NCBI GenBank assembly: GCA_963800335.1
Contig: CAWDAN010000002.1
Coordinates: forward strand, 62,001 to 126,000
Direction of reading: 5' to 3'
DNA from: Flavisphingopyxis sp963800335
Lineage (GTDB): Bacteria > Pseudomonadota > Alphaproteobacteria > Sphingomonadales > Sphingomonadaceae
DNA: 64,000 nucleotides
The translations under genes were made by a program, and so were the position numbers. The notes beneath the pieces were generated by a model that saw nothing but the letters and a program-made list of their open reading frames with translations, made no database searches and was not told where the DNA came from. Positions 9,277 to 17,897 of the stretch are shown here, one piece after another (position 1 is the first letter of the stretch; the number at the start of each line of letters is the position of its first letter).

Positions 9277-9774
9277 ATGAGGACCAAAGTTCAGCATCGT
9301 GATCCGGCCAATGCCGACGAAGCGGGCGCATTGCTCGACCTAGCACAGGGGTTTCGCGCCGCTGCGGCGCGCACGCGCCCCGGTCGCGGTAGCAAGCTCG
9401 CCCGCGCGCCTTACGAGATGCTCTGCCTTCACAGCGTCGATCTCGCGCTGGGCGCGGCCTTGCTCGCGAGCGATTTCGATGCGCCGACCGTGCGCGCAAT
9501 GGGCAACGACGTGTCGCGCCGCGCGCGTGCGCTCCAGCTCCACCGGATCGGCTGGGGACGCCATACGCTGGCGACGATCGAGGCGTTGACGCGCAACCGC
9601 CAGACCTATGGCGCGGCGCTTGCCCCGGCCGGAGAAGAGCAGGTCGCGCTGCCGCGGATCGAAGCGATGGTCGACGACGCGATCGAGAAATGCGCCGGGT
9701 TTGTCGAAAGCTGCAAGCTGGCCGAGACGAGCCAGGGTCCGGTAGTGCAGAGCCGGTTCGCGCGGCGCGCCTGA
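9277..9774 (+). CDS. Uncharacterised helical protein, HEPN-like in appearance
   Basis: ATG 9277 (MRTKVQHRDPANADEAG) is my preferred start; an in-frame TTG at 9238 and GTG at 9274 are alternatives. The 165-aa product is predicted to be all helical: residues near the middle, YEMLCLHSVDLALGAALLASDFDAPTVRAMGNDVSRRARAL, follow the helical layout seen in HEPN-fold proteins (hydrophobic helix, then a GxD-type turn). I see no RxxxxH catalytic motif. No recognised family. It stands alone between the ompA terminator and a convergent lipoprotein gene. Confidence 0.6.
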   Translation: MRTKVQHRDPANADEAGALLDLAQGFRAAAARTRPGRGSKLARAPYEMLCLHSVDLALGAALLASDFDAPTVRAMGNDVSRRARALQLHRIGWGRHTLATIEALTRNRQTYGAALAPAGEEQVALPRIEAMVDDAIEKCAGFVESCKLAETSQGPVVQSRFARRA

Positions 9775-9809
9775 GCGTTGCCGATGTTCGCCCGGGCAAG
9801 TTCGCCCGG

Positions 9810-10520
9810 TTAGCCGTTCGAACCGATAACGAGGCTGGCGAGGATCGCGTCGAGGTCGGCGCTCGACGGCGGCCCGAGCGGGCAGGCCGGGGGCCGGATC
9901 CTTCGCCCTGACCGCATAGTCGATCCGGTCGACCGCATAGCAGTCTTGCGCCGACGACGCTCCGCAGCGCGAGAACGTCGGCCTGCTGGCTCATCCCCGC
10001 ATCGGACTGGCGCCACGCCGCCCAGCTTCGTCCGCCGATCATGCGGTCGGGCAGGCGGCGGCCGAAATCGGCCGAGAGGCCCGCGGTCGCGCAGTCGCTG
10101 GTCGCCGAGGCGGTATCGCTGGCGCCGATCCGCAGCATCGCGATCACCTCGCCGGGACCATCGGTCGGGCGCGCGCTGCGGGTGAAGCTGACGATCCCCT
10201 TTCCACTCGCATCTTCCGTGCCGGTGAAACGCACGCGCCAGCCGCCCGACATCATTGCGCGCCCGGCGAAATCGGTGCCCGGATTCCAGTCGGCGGGATA
10301 ATCGAGCGCCACGATGCCGGAAGGGCCGGTGAAATGCCTGGTTGCGGCGGTTGACGATGGCGCGGCCGTGGCGACGGGCGGTTGGCGCGGGTGCGACCGG
10401 GACTCGCTGTGCTGCTGCGTCCTGGCCGTTCGAGGCGTCGGACGTGGGACCGCAGGCGGCGAGGCCAAGCGCAACGCCAGTGGCGAGCAGGCATTCGAGG
10501 GGCGGACGCGATCTCGACAT
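9810..10520 (-). CDS. Putative secreted lipoprotein of unknown function; three frame breaks
   Basis: The start at 10520 (MSRSRPPLECLL) leads into a signal peptide with lipobox ALGLAACGPT. Three frame changes, near 10375, 9940 and 9880, separate the pieces HFTGPSGIVALDYPADWNP..., DVLALRSVVGAQDCYAVDRIDYAV... and SSADLDAILASLVIGSNG before the TAG... stop at 9810. Joined, the mature protein is about 215 aa with a YPADW and a MSGGWRVRFTG segment, like small periplasmic beta proteins. I do not recognise the family. Downstream of the ABC transporter on the same strand with 23 bases between them, so possibly cotranscribed. Confidence 0.6.
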   Translation of the reverse strand: MSRSRPPLECLLATGVALGLAACGPTSDASNGQDAAAQRVPVAPAPTARRHGRAIVNRRNQAFHRPFRHRGARLSRRLESGHRFRRARNDVGRLARAFHRHGRCEWKGDRQLHPQRAPDRWSRRGDRDAADRRQRYRLGDQRLRDRGPLGRFRPPPARPHDRRTKLGGVAPVRCGDEPAGRRSRAAERRRRKTAMRSTGSTMRSGRRIRPPACPLGPPSSADLDAILASLVIGSNG

Positions 10521-10543
10521 GGGCGGGCCTTTGGCTGGGCAGG

Positions 10544-12343
10544 TCAGCCTTCGAATTGCAACCGGGCGAGGCGCGCGTAAAGGCCGTTCTTTGCGATCAG
10601 GGCATCGTGGTCGCCCTGTTCGACGATGCGTCCGGCGTCCATCACGACGATGCGGTCGGCGGCGCGGACGGTGGCGAGACGGTGCGCGATGACGATCGTC
10701 GTGCGGCCTTCCATGAGGTGATCGAGCGCGTCCTGCACCTTGGCTTCGGATTCGGCGTCGAGCGCGCTGGTCGCTTCGTCGAGCAGCAGCAGCGGTGCCT
10801 TGCGCAGCAATGCGCGAGCGATCGCGAGCCGCTGGCGCTGGCCGCCCGACAGGCGCGCGCCGCCTTCCCCCATGAACGTATCGAGCCCCTGCGGCAGCGC
10901 GCGCAGGAAGCCCTCGGCATTGGCCGCGCGCGCGGCATCCCACAGGTCTTCGTCGGTTGCCGCCCAGTTGCCGTAGCGCAGGTTGTCGCGCGCGCTGGCG
11001 GCGAAGATGATCGTTTCCTGCGGCACCATCGCGATCCGGCCGCGAATGTCGGCGGGGTCGGCGGCGGTCAGCGGCACGCCGTCGAGGCGCAGCTCGCCGC
11101 CTTGCGGGTCGTAGAAACGCTGGATCAGCTGGAACAGCGTCGTCTTGCCCGCGCCCGACGGGCCGACCACGGCGAGCCGTTCATTGGGGCGGACGTCGAG
11201 GCTGAAATCGTCGAGCGCGGCAACCTCGGGACGGGTCGGATAGCGGAAGGTGACGCGGTCGAACGACAGTTGGCCCTGCGCCGGTTCGGGCAGCGGCGTC
11301 GGGTGGGTCGGCGGCGCGATCGCGGGCTGTTCGGAGAGCAGGTCGCCGAGCCGCCCGGCCGCGCCCGAGCCGCGCAGCAGGTCACCATAGACTTCGGTCA
11401 GCGCGCCGAACGCGCCCGCGACGATGATCCCGGTGAAGAGGAAGGCGAGGATCGTCCCGCCCGAGATGTGCCCGGCGCGGACCTCGGTCGCGCCGTACCA
11501 CATCAGCGAGGTGATCGCGCCGAAGATCAGGCCGATGACGATCGCGGTCATCAGCGCGCGGATCAGGATGCGGCGCTTGGCGGTGGTAAAGGTCGCCTCG
11601 ACCGCTCCGGCGAAGCGCGTCGCCTCGCGATCCTCCTGGCCGAACGCCTGGACGATCTTCATCGCGCCGAGCACTTCGGATGCCATCGAGCCGACATCGG
11701 CGACGCGGTCCTGGCTGTCGCGCGAGATCGTCCGCACCTTGCGCCCGAGGATGACGATCGGCGCGACGACGAGCGGGATGCCAAGCAGCATCATGCCGGT
11801 CAGCTTTGGCGCGAGCGTGAAGAGATAGACGACGCCGCCGATTCCCATGACGATGTTGCGCAGGGCGACCGACAGCGTCGTGCCGACGACCTGTTCGATG
11901 ATCGTCGTGTCCGAGGTCATCCGCGAGGAGATTTCCGACGGGCGGTTTTCCTCGAAAAAGGCGGGGGCGAGGCGCAGCAGGTTGCGCTGCACCGCTTCGC
12001 GAATGTCGGCGACGACGCGTTCGCCGATCCAGCTGACGAAGTAGAAGCGGATCGCCGTGGCGAGCGCGAGGACAGCGACGATCATGAACAGGTAATGGAA
12101 ATAGGGCGCGATATCGCTGCTGCCGCCTTCGAAGCCGTCATCGACGATGCGCTTGAGGCCTGCGGGGATCGCGAGCGTGGCGCCCGCGGCGGTGGCAAGC
12201 GCGATCATCGCGATCGCGATCCGGCCCGGATACGCCGAAGCAAAGTCCCACACCATGCGCAGATTGCCGATCGGGCGCGGGGGGGCCTCGTCACGCGCGG
12301 CGGTGGAGGAAATCGGTGCGGAAGGAGGGGGTGCGTCGGCCAT
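10544..12343 (-). CDS. ABC exporter, fused membrane and ATPase domains (ABCB/MsbA-like)
   Basis: I start at MADAPPPSAP (12343); eight codons of in-frame extension upstream are unlikely. The ~599-aa protein has six predicted membrane helices in the first ~320 residues and an ABC ATPase after ~365: Walker A GPSGAGKTT (~394-402), Q-loop MVPQE, signature LSGGQ (~498-502), Walker B LLLLDEATS (~518) and IAHR switch His. Such half-transporters dimerise and export lipids or hydrophobic compounds; the substrate cannot be read from sequence. The reading frame is intact. Confidence 0.9.
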   Translation of the reverse strand: MADAPPPSAPISSTAARDEAPPRPIGNLRMVWDFASAYPGRIAIAMIALATAAGATLAIPAGLKRIVDDGFEGGSSDIAPYFHYLFMIVAVLALATAIRFYFVSWIGERVVADIREAVQRNLLRLAPAFFEENRPSEISSRMTSDTTIIEQVVGTTLSVALRNIVMGIGGVVYLFTLAPKLTGMMLLGIPLVVAPIVILGRKVRTISRDSQDRVADVGSMASEVLGAMKIVQAFGQEDREATRFAGAVEATFTTAKRRILIRALMTAIVIGLIFGAITSLMWYGATEVRAGHISGGTILAFLFTGIIVAGAFGALTEVYGDLLRGSGAAGRLGDLLSEQPAIAPPTHPTPLPEPAQGQLSFDRVTFRYPTRPEVAALDDFSLDVRPNERLAVVGPSGAGKTTLFQLIQRFYDPQGGELRLDGVPLTAADPADIRGRIAMVPQETIIFAASARDNLRYGNWAATDEDLWDAARAANAEGFLRALPQGLDTFMGEGGARLSGGQRQRLAIARALLRKAPLLLLDEATSALDAESEAKVQDALDHLMEGRTTIVIAHRLATVRAADRIVVMDAGRIVEQGDHDALIAKNGLYARLARLQFEG

Positions 12344-12498
12344 GCAGCGCCGTAGCAGGCGCGGCAATGCGTCTCAATATGCAACCTTTGGCGTCATAGT
12401 GCATTGCAACATGACAGGAGGGCCGTAGAGTGGATTGGATCAGATCGGCACCGAGTTTCCCGGTGCAAGAGTTCATGCCGTTTGGGGGGCCATCACCA

Positions 12499-13761
12499 AT
12501 GTTGTACAGCGCCTATGAGGTGCAGCGATCGCTGCTGGCGGGCGCGAGCGCGTTTGCCGATATCGGCGCGCAGTTCCTTGCCAATCCCGCCAACCCGTTC
12601 GGCTATATCGGCGGCGGCCCGGTGCTGTCGGCTGCGCTCGAGGTGTTCGCACATGCCTCGGCTCCGCGCGGCAAGCCCGAATTCGGCATCGACAGCGTCG
12701 AAGTCGACGGCAAGCCGGTCGCGGTCGAAGAAGCGATCGAGGCGCGCCATGCGTTCGGCCAGCTCAAGCATTTCACCAAGCAAGGTGTTGCCGACCAAGG
12801 CCCCAAGCTGCTGATCGTCGCGCCGATGTCGGGCCATTTCGCGACCTTGCTGCGCGGCACGGTCGAGCGGATGATCCCCGGCCACGACGTCTATGTCACC
12901 GACTGGCGCGACGCCAAGAACGTGCCGCTTTCCGAGGGCAAGTTCGATCTCGACGACTATGTCGATTACGTCATGGGCTGGCTCGAGCATATCGGCCAGG
13001 CTGACTCGAAGGGGCCGGGAGGCAAGGACAGCAACCCGCGCGCGCACATGCTTGCGGTCTGCCAGCCGTCGGTGCCGTGCTTTGCCGCGACCGCGTGTAT
13101 GGGGCGCGACAAGAACCCGCATCGCCCGCTGACGCTGACGATGATGGGCGGCCCGATCGACACGCGCGAAGCGCCGACATCGGTCAACACCGTCGCGACC
13201 GAGCGGCCGCACAGCTGGTTCGAACAGAATGTCATCGCGACCGTGCCGTTCCAGTATGCCGGTTCGGGTCGCCAGGTCTATCCGGGTTTCCTCCAGCTCG
13301 CCGGTTTCATGACGATGAACCTCGGCAGCCACCTCACCAGCCACTGGGAGATGTTCAAGCATCTCGTCGAAGGCGACGGCGACAGCGCCGACAAGACCAA
13401 GGATTTCTACGAGGAATATCGCTCGGTCGCCGACATGTCGGCCGAATTCTACCTGCAGACGATCGAGGTCGTGTTCCAGACGCACGCGTTGCCCAAGGGC
13501 GAGTACGTCCACAACGACCATGTCGTCGATGCGAGCGACATCACCGATACCGCGTTATTGGCGATCGAGGGCGAGCACGACGATATTTCGGGCATCGGCC
13601 AGACCAGGGCGGCGCTGACGATCGCCGACGGGTTGAAGGCCGACCAGAAGAAATACCTGCTGGCCAAGGATGTCGGCCATTACGGCATATTCAACGGGTC
13701 GAAATGGCGGACCAAGATTGCGCCGGTTGTCGAGGACTGGATCGCGGCACACGAAGGGTAA
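12499..13761 (+). CDS. phaZ: Intracellular polyhydroxyalkanoate depolymerase
   Basis: Start ATG 12499 (MLYSAYEVQRSLLAG) is chosen because PhaZ proteins begin with this segment and ggggggc lies upstream; an in-frame GTG at 12430 would add 23 residues. The 420-aa alpha/beta hydrolase has the unusual nucleophile motif VCQPSVP with Cys at about residue 188, as in Ralstonia-type intracellular PhaZ (where Cys replaces the usual Ser), plus C-terminal EHDDISG and VGHYG for Asp and His. It degrades stored PHB granules in the cytoplasm. Transcribed divergently from the ABC gene. Confidence 0.9.
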   Translation: MLYSAYEVQRSLLAGASAFADIGAQFLANPANPFGYIGGGPVLSAALEVFAHASAPRGKPEFGIDSVEVDGKPVAVEEAIEARHAFGQLKHFTKQGVADQGPKLLIVAPMSGHFATLLRGTVERMIPGHDVYVTDWRDAKNVPLSEGKFDLDDYVDYVMGWLEHIGQADSKGPGGKDSNPRAHMLAVCQPSVPCFAATACMGRDKNPHRPLTLTMMGGPIDTREAPTSVNTVATERPHSWFEQNVIATVPFQYAGSGRQVYPGFLQLAGFMTMNLGSHLTSHWEMFKHLVEGDGDSADKTKDFYEEYRSVADMSAEFYLQTIEVVFQTHALPKGEYVHNDHVVDASDITDTALLAIEGEHDDISGIGQTRAALTIADGLKADQKKYLLAKDVGHYGIFNGSKWRTKIAPVVEDWIAAHEG

Positions 13762-13847
13762 ACGCGCTTCGCCAGACAGGGTGTGGCGCGCGGAGAAATC
13801 CCGCCTTAAGGTGAGGGCTCCACGCTCTTTCCGAAAGGCTCCGCCCA

Positions 13848-15695
13848 ATGACCGCACCGATCGACCGCCGCAAGTTTCTCGCCACGACCGCGCTCGGCGC
13901 AGGGGTGGCCTTGCTGCCGGGGTGCGCGCGGACGGTTGGCGCGGTCGGGGCCGGTGCGGCGGGTCCGATCACCTACACCAATCCCTCGCCGCTCGATCCG
14001 CTCGCCGAGGCGATCATGCGGCAATATCCCGAGCAGGCCACGGGGCTGGGGATCGACAATGGCGCGCGCGCCATGCTCAAGCATCGCCTCACCGACCTGA
14101 CGCCGAGCGGCGTTGCGGCGCAGGTTGCCGGGGCCAAGGCGCGGCTGGCGGCGACCAAGGCGATGATGCCGTCGCTCGCGGGGCAGGATGCGCTCGACGC
14201 CGAGGTTGTGATCGCGGCGCACGAGCTGGCGCTGGGCGGCTGGCAGTTCCCCTATGGCGACGTCGCCTTCGGCAGCTATCGCAACTCGCCCTATGTCGTC
14301 GCGCAGAATGTCGGCCAGTTCCTCGACGTGCCGAGCTTCCTCGACAGTTCGCATACCGTCGAGACGAGCGAGGATGCCGAGGCCTATCTCGATCGGATGC
14401 GCGATTATGCGCGCAATCTCGACGGCGAGACCGAGCGGCTGCGCCATGACCGCGGCCTGGGCGTGGTGGCGCCCGATTTCCTGCTCAAGAAGACGGTGGG
14501 CCAGCTGACGATCGCGCAGAAGGGCGCGCCCGAAAGCTGGAGCATCGTTTCCTCGCTCGCGGATCGCGCCAAGGAACTGGGCGGCGATTACCAGGCGCGG
14601 GCGGCGAAGATCGCGCGCGATGCGATCGCCCCGGCGCTGGCACGCCAGCTCGCCGAGATCGAGCAGCCACGTCCCGCTGGCGAACAGCAATGCCGGGGTG
14701 TGGGACCTGCCGCAGGGCGATGCCTATTACGCCTGGGCGCTGCGCGCGGGGACGACGACGACGCTGACCCCCGACGAAGTGCACCAGATGGGCCTCGACC
14801 AGCTCGCCGAGCTGCAGGGGCGGATGGACACGATCCTGAAGGGCGAGGGCTATAGCAAGGGCAGCGTCGGCGCGCGGATGGCCGCGCTCGGCAAGGATCC
14901 CAAATACCTGTTCCCCAACAATGACGAGGGCCGCAAGCAGATCATCGACTTTCCTGAGCGAGCGGATCGCCGACATTCGCGGGCGGATGCCGCAGGCGTT
15001 CCATACGCTGGTGCCGGGCAATGCCGAGGTGAAGCGGATGGCACCCGAGGTCGAGCCCGGCGCGCCGGGGGCCTATGGCGGTTCGGGGTCGATCGACGGC
15101 AAGGTGCCGGGGCGATTGTGGATCAACCTGCGCACGACCGAGATCTGGCCGCGCTACGCCTTGCCCGATCTTGCCTATCACGAGACGATCCCGGGCCATG
15201 TCTGGCAGGGCGAATATACCCACAAGCTGCCGCTGGTGCGCAGCCTGCTCGCGTTCAACGCCTATTCGGAAGGCTGGGCGCTGTACGGCGAGCAGCTCGC
15301 CGACGAGCTGGGCGTGTACGACGCCAATCCGGTCGAGCGGCTGGGCTATCTGCAGAGCCTGGCGTTCCGCGCGTGCCGGCTGGTCGTCGATACCGGCATT
15401 CATTCCAAGCGCTGGACGCGCGGCACACGCGATCGACTGGTTCGCGACCAACAACGGTTCGACGGTCGAGGAAGTGTCGGGCGAGGTCGACCGCTATTGC
15501 AGCTGGCCAGGCCAGGCGTGCGGCTACAAGGTCGGCCACACGACGATCAACACGCTGCGCCAGAAGGCCAAGGCCGAACTGGGCGCGCAGTTCGATTTCC
15601 GCGGGTTCAACGATGCCGTCGTGCTAGGCGGAGCGGTGCCGATGACGGTGCTTGGCGGGGTGATCGACCGGTTTGTGGCTGGGAAGCGGGGCTAA
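13848..15695 (+). CDS. DUF885 family protein with Tat-type lipoprotein signal; three frame breaks
   Basis: Begins MTAPIDRRKFLATTALGAG, a twin-arginine signal (RRKFL) with a possible lipobox LLPGC. Mature sequence belongs to DUF885, predicted metallopeptidase-like, with the conserved YHETIPGH and SEGWALYGE motifs (near 15176 and 15268), where HExxxGH-type His and Glu residues would bind metal. Frame changes of one extra base lie near 14680, 14952 and 15420 (for the last, dropping one G gives WTRAHAIDW). Joined length about 615 aa, normal for the family. Activity is inferred. Confidence 0.82.
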
Positions 15696-15735
15696 CGGGC
15701 GGCGAGCGGTTGGCATCAGACGTGTCGATTGGTTG

Positions 15736-16602
15736 TCACGCATCCCCGTCCGACATCAAGCGCCGCTCGACAGTAACCGTCGATGTCCGGGTTTCCGATC
15801 GATCATTCGGGCCGTTGTTTTTAATTTCGATAGCCGTGGTGCGTTGACGCACTTGGCCGTCTCGTCCGCTTACGAGGGACACGCGGATCGTTCCGGAGAT
15901 ATCCTTGGCCGATTCCGCGAGGAGAGCGTCGTCGAGCGTGAGCGCCTCTCCCATGATTTCCGCGACAACAACGGCTGACTTAGCATTCTCTCGATGCACG
16001 GCGTCAGGATCGACGCGAGTCTCACCTTCGTAAATCGCGACGTCGGTACGATCCGGAAGCAACGACAATACAACGGGTGCGAGTGAACCATCCACTTCAT
16101 ACAGCGACCCATCGTGGAGATCGCTGATCTGGATGTCGAACGCTTCAATCGTTTCGATCACAGATTTTGGATCGCACTCGATGCGAAACGCGTTCCAGGT
16201 GAAGTACCAGTGGCCGCATACTTCGCGGGTCCAGTTCGCCGCCTTGAGCCAATTTTCGACGCGGGCCTCAAGCTCTGCTTCGTTGAGCAACTCTATTGGT
16301 CCATCGGTCGGTCTGAAAACCTGAACGGGGAATTCCCATTGGCGGGCTCTATCTTCCGCCGATATGTCGCTGACAAGGTCATATTCGAGCTCAACGCCAT
16401 CCTCACGGACAGCGATTACGCGTTCCATCAGAGCGTCATTGTCGTGCGAGCTTCCCGAAGAGCCGTCGCTGCTCTGGTTAGCGGTCTCGGCCTGTCTGGT
16501 AATTTGATAGACGTCACCGACTTGAATAGTTCGCTGCAGCGGCTGGGCGTGAGCCGGCCCAACCGCAAGCAACGTCATAAAAAAGATCGGAATAAAACGC
16601 AT
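15736..16602 (-). CDS. Secreted protein of unknown function
   Basis: Starts best at 16602 (MRFIPIFFMTLLAVGPAHA, a signal peptide); an in-frame ATG at 16617 is also possible. The ~288-aa product has QPLQRTIQVGDVYQITRQAE after cleavage and a large acidic beta-rich body with two Cys (EVCGHWYF, RIECDPKS). No family recognised. Its codon use is less GC-rich than its neighbours, which hints at different ancestry. It converges on the DUF885 gene and shares an upstream region with the small ORF at 16778. Confidence 0.7.
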   Translation of the reverse strand: MRFIPIFFMTLLAVGPAHAQPLQRTIQVGDVYQITRQAETANQSSDGSSGSSHDNDALMERVIAVREDGVELEYDLVSDISAEDRARQWEFPVQVFRPTDGPIELLNEAELEARVENWLKAANWTREVCGHWYFTWNAFRIECDPKSVIETIEAFDIQISDLHDGSLYEVDGSLAPVVLSLLPDRTDVAIYEGETRVDPDAVHRENAKSAVVVAEIMGEALTLDDALLAESAKDISGTIRVSLVSGRDGQVRQRTTAIEIKNNGPNDRSETRTSTVTVERRLMSDGDA

Positions 16603-16712
16603 GATCAACGTCCTCACGTTCCGCGGAATTATGTCGGGGCGCGCGGTATATGTCGACCGCTATTGCAGAAAGCCGATCATGCAAACGACTTTTCGCGCAA
16701 TGAAATTTTTCA

Positions 16713-16746
16713 TTGACCTTCGGGCGCGACCGATTCACATTGTATC
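16713..16746 (+). promoter_or_regulatory. Candidate promoter of the 22-codon ORF
   Basis: ttgacc at 16713-16718 is a good -35 element. About 17-22 bases on, cattgtatcc offers weak -10 candidates (cacatt at 16736, tgtatc at 16741). The surrounding DNA is AT-rich for this genome. Position is 30-60 bases ahead of the strong ribosome binding site. The -10 assignment is uncertain. Confidence 0.35.
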
Positions 16747-16777
16747 CCAAGTTCAACAAGCGAAAGGAGGTGGTCCG

Positions 16778-16846
16778 ATGTCTCATTGTCAAATGCCGCA
16801 GGTCGGTATGGGTTTGAGCATGGCCTCCAGGGGGGCGCTCGCCTGA
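16778..16846 (+). CDS. 22-residue small ORF with a very strong ribosome binding site
   Basis: ATG 16778 to TGA 16844-16846 encodes MSHCQMPQVGMGLSMASRGA followed by LA. The ribosome binding site aaaggaggtgg (16763-16773) is close to a perfect match to the 16S tail and is by far the strongest I saw in the window, at a proper distance (tccg spacer) from the ATG. A ttgacc promoter candidate lies upstream and a hairpin terminator 28 bases downstream, so this may be a self-contained unit of about 170 bases. A CCTCC inside the ORF (16824-16828) could pair with the GGAGG of the site. Function unknown: small protein, leader peptide or dual sRNA. Confidence 0.55.
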   Translation: MSHCQMPQVGMGLSMASRGALA

Positions 16847-16873
16847 GATACCGTTAGCTCCGGCTGACAATGG

Positions 16874-16907
16874 AAAGGCCGCGATCCCGGTAAGGGACGC
16901 GGCCTTT
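16874..16907 (+). terminator. Hairpin terminator, copy A of a repeated stem-loop
   Basis: aaaggccgcgatccc (16874-16888) pairs with gggacgcggccttt (16894-16907) around ggtaa. It can end both the small ORF (+) and the DUF2189 gene (-), which stops 23 bases away. A very similar hairpin, with the same following bases cgattatccggg, lies at 17756-17787. Confidence 0.8.
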
Positions 16908-16929
16908 CGATTATCCGGGCAATGCCGCC

Positions 16930-17670
16930 CTAGTGAACCGAGCGGCGGTAGAGGTGCCAGGTCGCGTGGCCGAGTACCGGCAGTACGACGAGCAGGCCCA
17001 GGAAGAGCGGGACGATCGCGGCGAACAGCGAAACCGCGACGATGAACGCCCAGGCGAGCAGGACGAACCGGTTCGATCGTATCGTCGCCAGGCTGGCGAT
17101 GATCGCGGTGATGAAATCGACCTCGCGATCGACCAGCATCGGCAGGCTGATGACGGTGATCGAAAAGAGCGCCAGCGCCATCAGTGCCCCGGCGGCACCG
17201 CCGACGACGAGCATCGCGATCCCCGTGGCGGTGCCGAACAGCGCAAGCGACTGCGACCCGACACCCGATTGCGCCATGAAGATCGCGAAAATGCCGTGCG
17301 CGATGCCGATCCAGAAGGCGAAGGCGACGAACACGATGACGCCCATGGTCAATATCTGCCCGTCGTCATGCCCGCGCAATGCGCCGAGCACCGCTCCCCA
17401 TGTCATCGGCAGGCCTGCCTCGCGGCGGCGGCTGACTTCGTACAGGCCGACGGCGGCAAAGGGGGCGAGGAGCGGGAAGCCCGCAGCGGCCGGGACCAGC
17501 CACGCGGCCTCGGCGCGGACGAACAGCGCGTAATACAGCAATAATCCCGCAGCGATGTAGATCGCGGCGAAGAACAGCCCGAAGGCGGGACAGGCCCGGA
17601 AATCGGCCCATCCGGCAGCGATCGCCGCGCGCAGGTCGCCGATCGTAAGATCGTTTGTGACCGTGGTCAT
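16930..17670 (-). CDS. DUF2189 integral membrane protein
   Basis: Start at 17670 (MTTVTNDLTIGDLRAAIAAGWADF) with gggagggc upstream. The 246-aa protein has about six hydrophobic helices (for example FGLFFAAIYIAAGLLLYYALF and AIVPLFLGLLVVLPVLGHATWHLYRR at the end), the pattern of the DUF2189 family of bacterial inner membrane proteins. The GWADFRACP start and C-terminal GHATWHLYR are family hallmarks by recall. Function is unknown. The gene is flanked by two near-identical stem-loops. Confidence 0.85.
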   Translation of the reverse strand: MTTVTNDLTIGDLRAAIAAGWADFRACPAFGLFFAAIYIAAGLLLYYALFVRAEAAWLVPAAAGFPLLAPFAAVGLYEVSRRREAGLPMTWGAVLGALRGHDDGQILTMGVIVFVAFAFWIGIAHGIFAIFMAQSGVGSQSLALFGTATGIAMLVVGGAAGALMALALFSITVISLPMLVDREVDFITAIIASLATIRSNRFVLLAWAFIVAVSLFAAIVPLFLGLLVVLPVLGHATWHLYRRSVH

Positions 17671-17755
17671 GATGCCCTCCCTGTCGCACTCGCGGCAAAC
17701 TGTGCAACAGCAGCGCCGCGCCAGCAAGTTCGTAGGATTGCGAGGGTGCAGCGAA

Positions 17756-17787
17756 AAGGCCGCGACCCGGGGGAGGGGCGCGGCCTT
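17756..17787 (+). repeat. Hairpin, copy B of the repeated stem-loop
   Basis: aaggccgcgaccc (17756-17768) pairs perfectly with ggggcgcggcctt (17775-17787; one G:U/extra). It shares the stem sequence and the following gcgattatccggg with the hairpin at 16874. No T-run follows. It lies upstream of the DUF2189 start and downstream of the PPOX-like gene on the minus strand, so it may terminate that gene. Confidence 0.65.
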
Positions 17788-17821
17788 GCGATTATCCGGG
17801 GGTGAGGTTGCGTGGCGATCA

Positions 17822-17888
17822 GCCCCTCTCCGCTCGCCTAAGTCAGCAAGCTGCCAAGTCTCGCTACCTCTTCCCAAAGGGGAGAGGG
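17822..17888 (+). repeat. Palindromic intergenic repeat, copy 2
   Basis: Second copy of the element found at 1594-1662, same orientation: gcccctctccgct at one end, inner cagc-aa-gctg hairpin followed by ccaagtctc, and ggggagaggg at the other end. It lies ten bases after the stop of the minus-strand PPOX-like gene. Confidence 0.8.
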
Positions 17889-17897
17889 TGACGGACG

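Noticed and set aside
10382..12355. 657-aa plus-strand open frame antisense to the ABC exporter
   Set aside because: The minus strand carries Walker A, signature and Walker B motifs; the plus frame is compositionally a shadow.
13077..13814. 245-aa frame inside phaZ
   Set aside because: Shadow of phaZ in another frame; no motifs.
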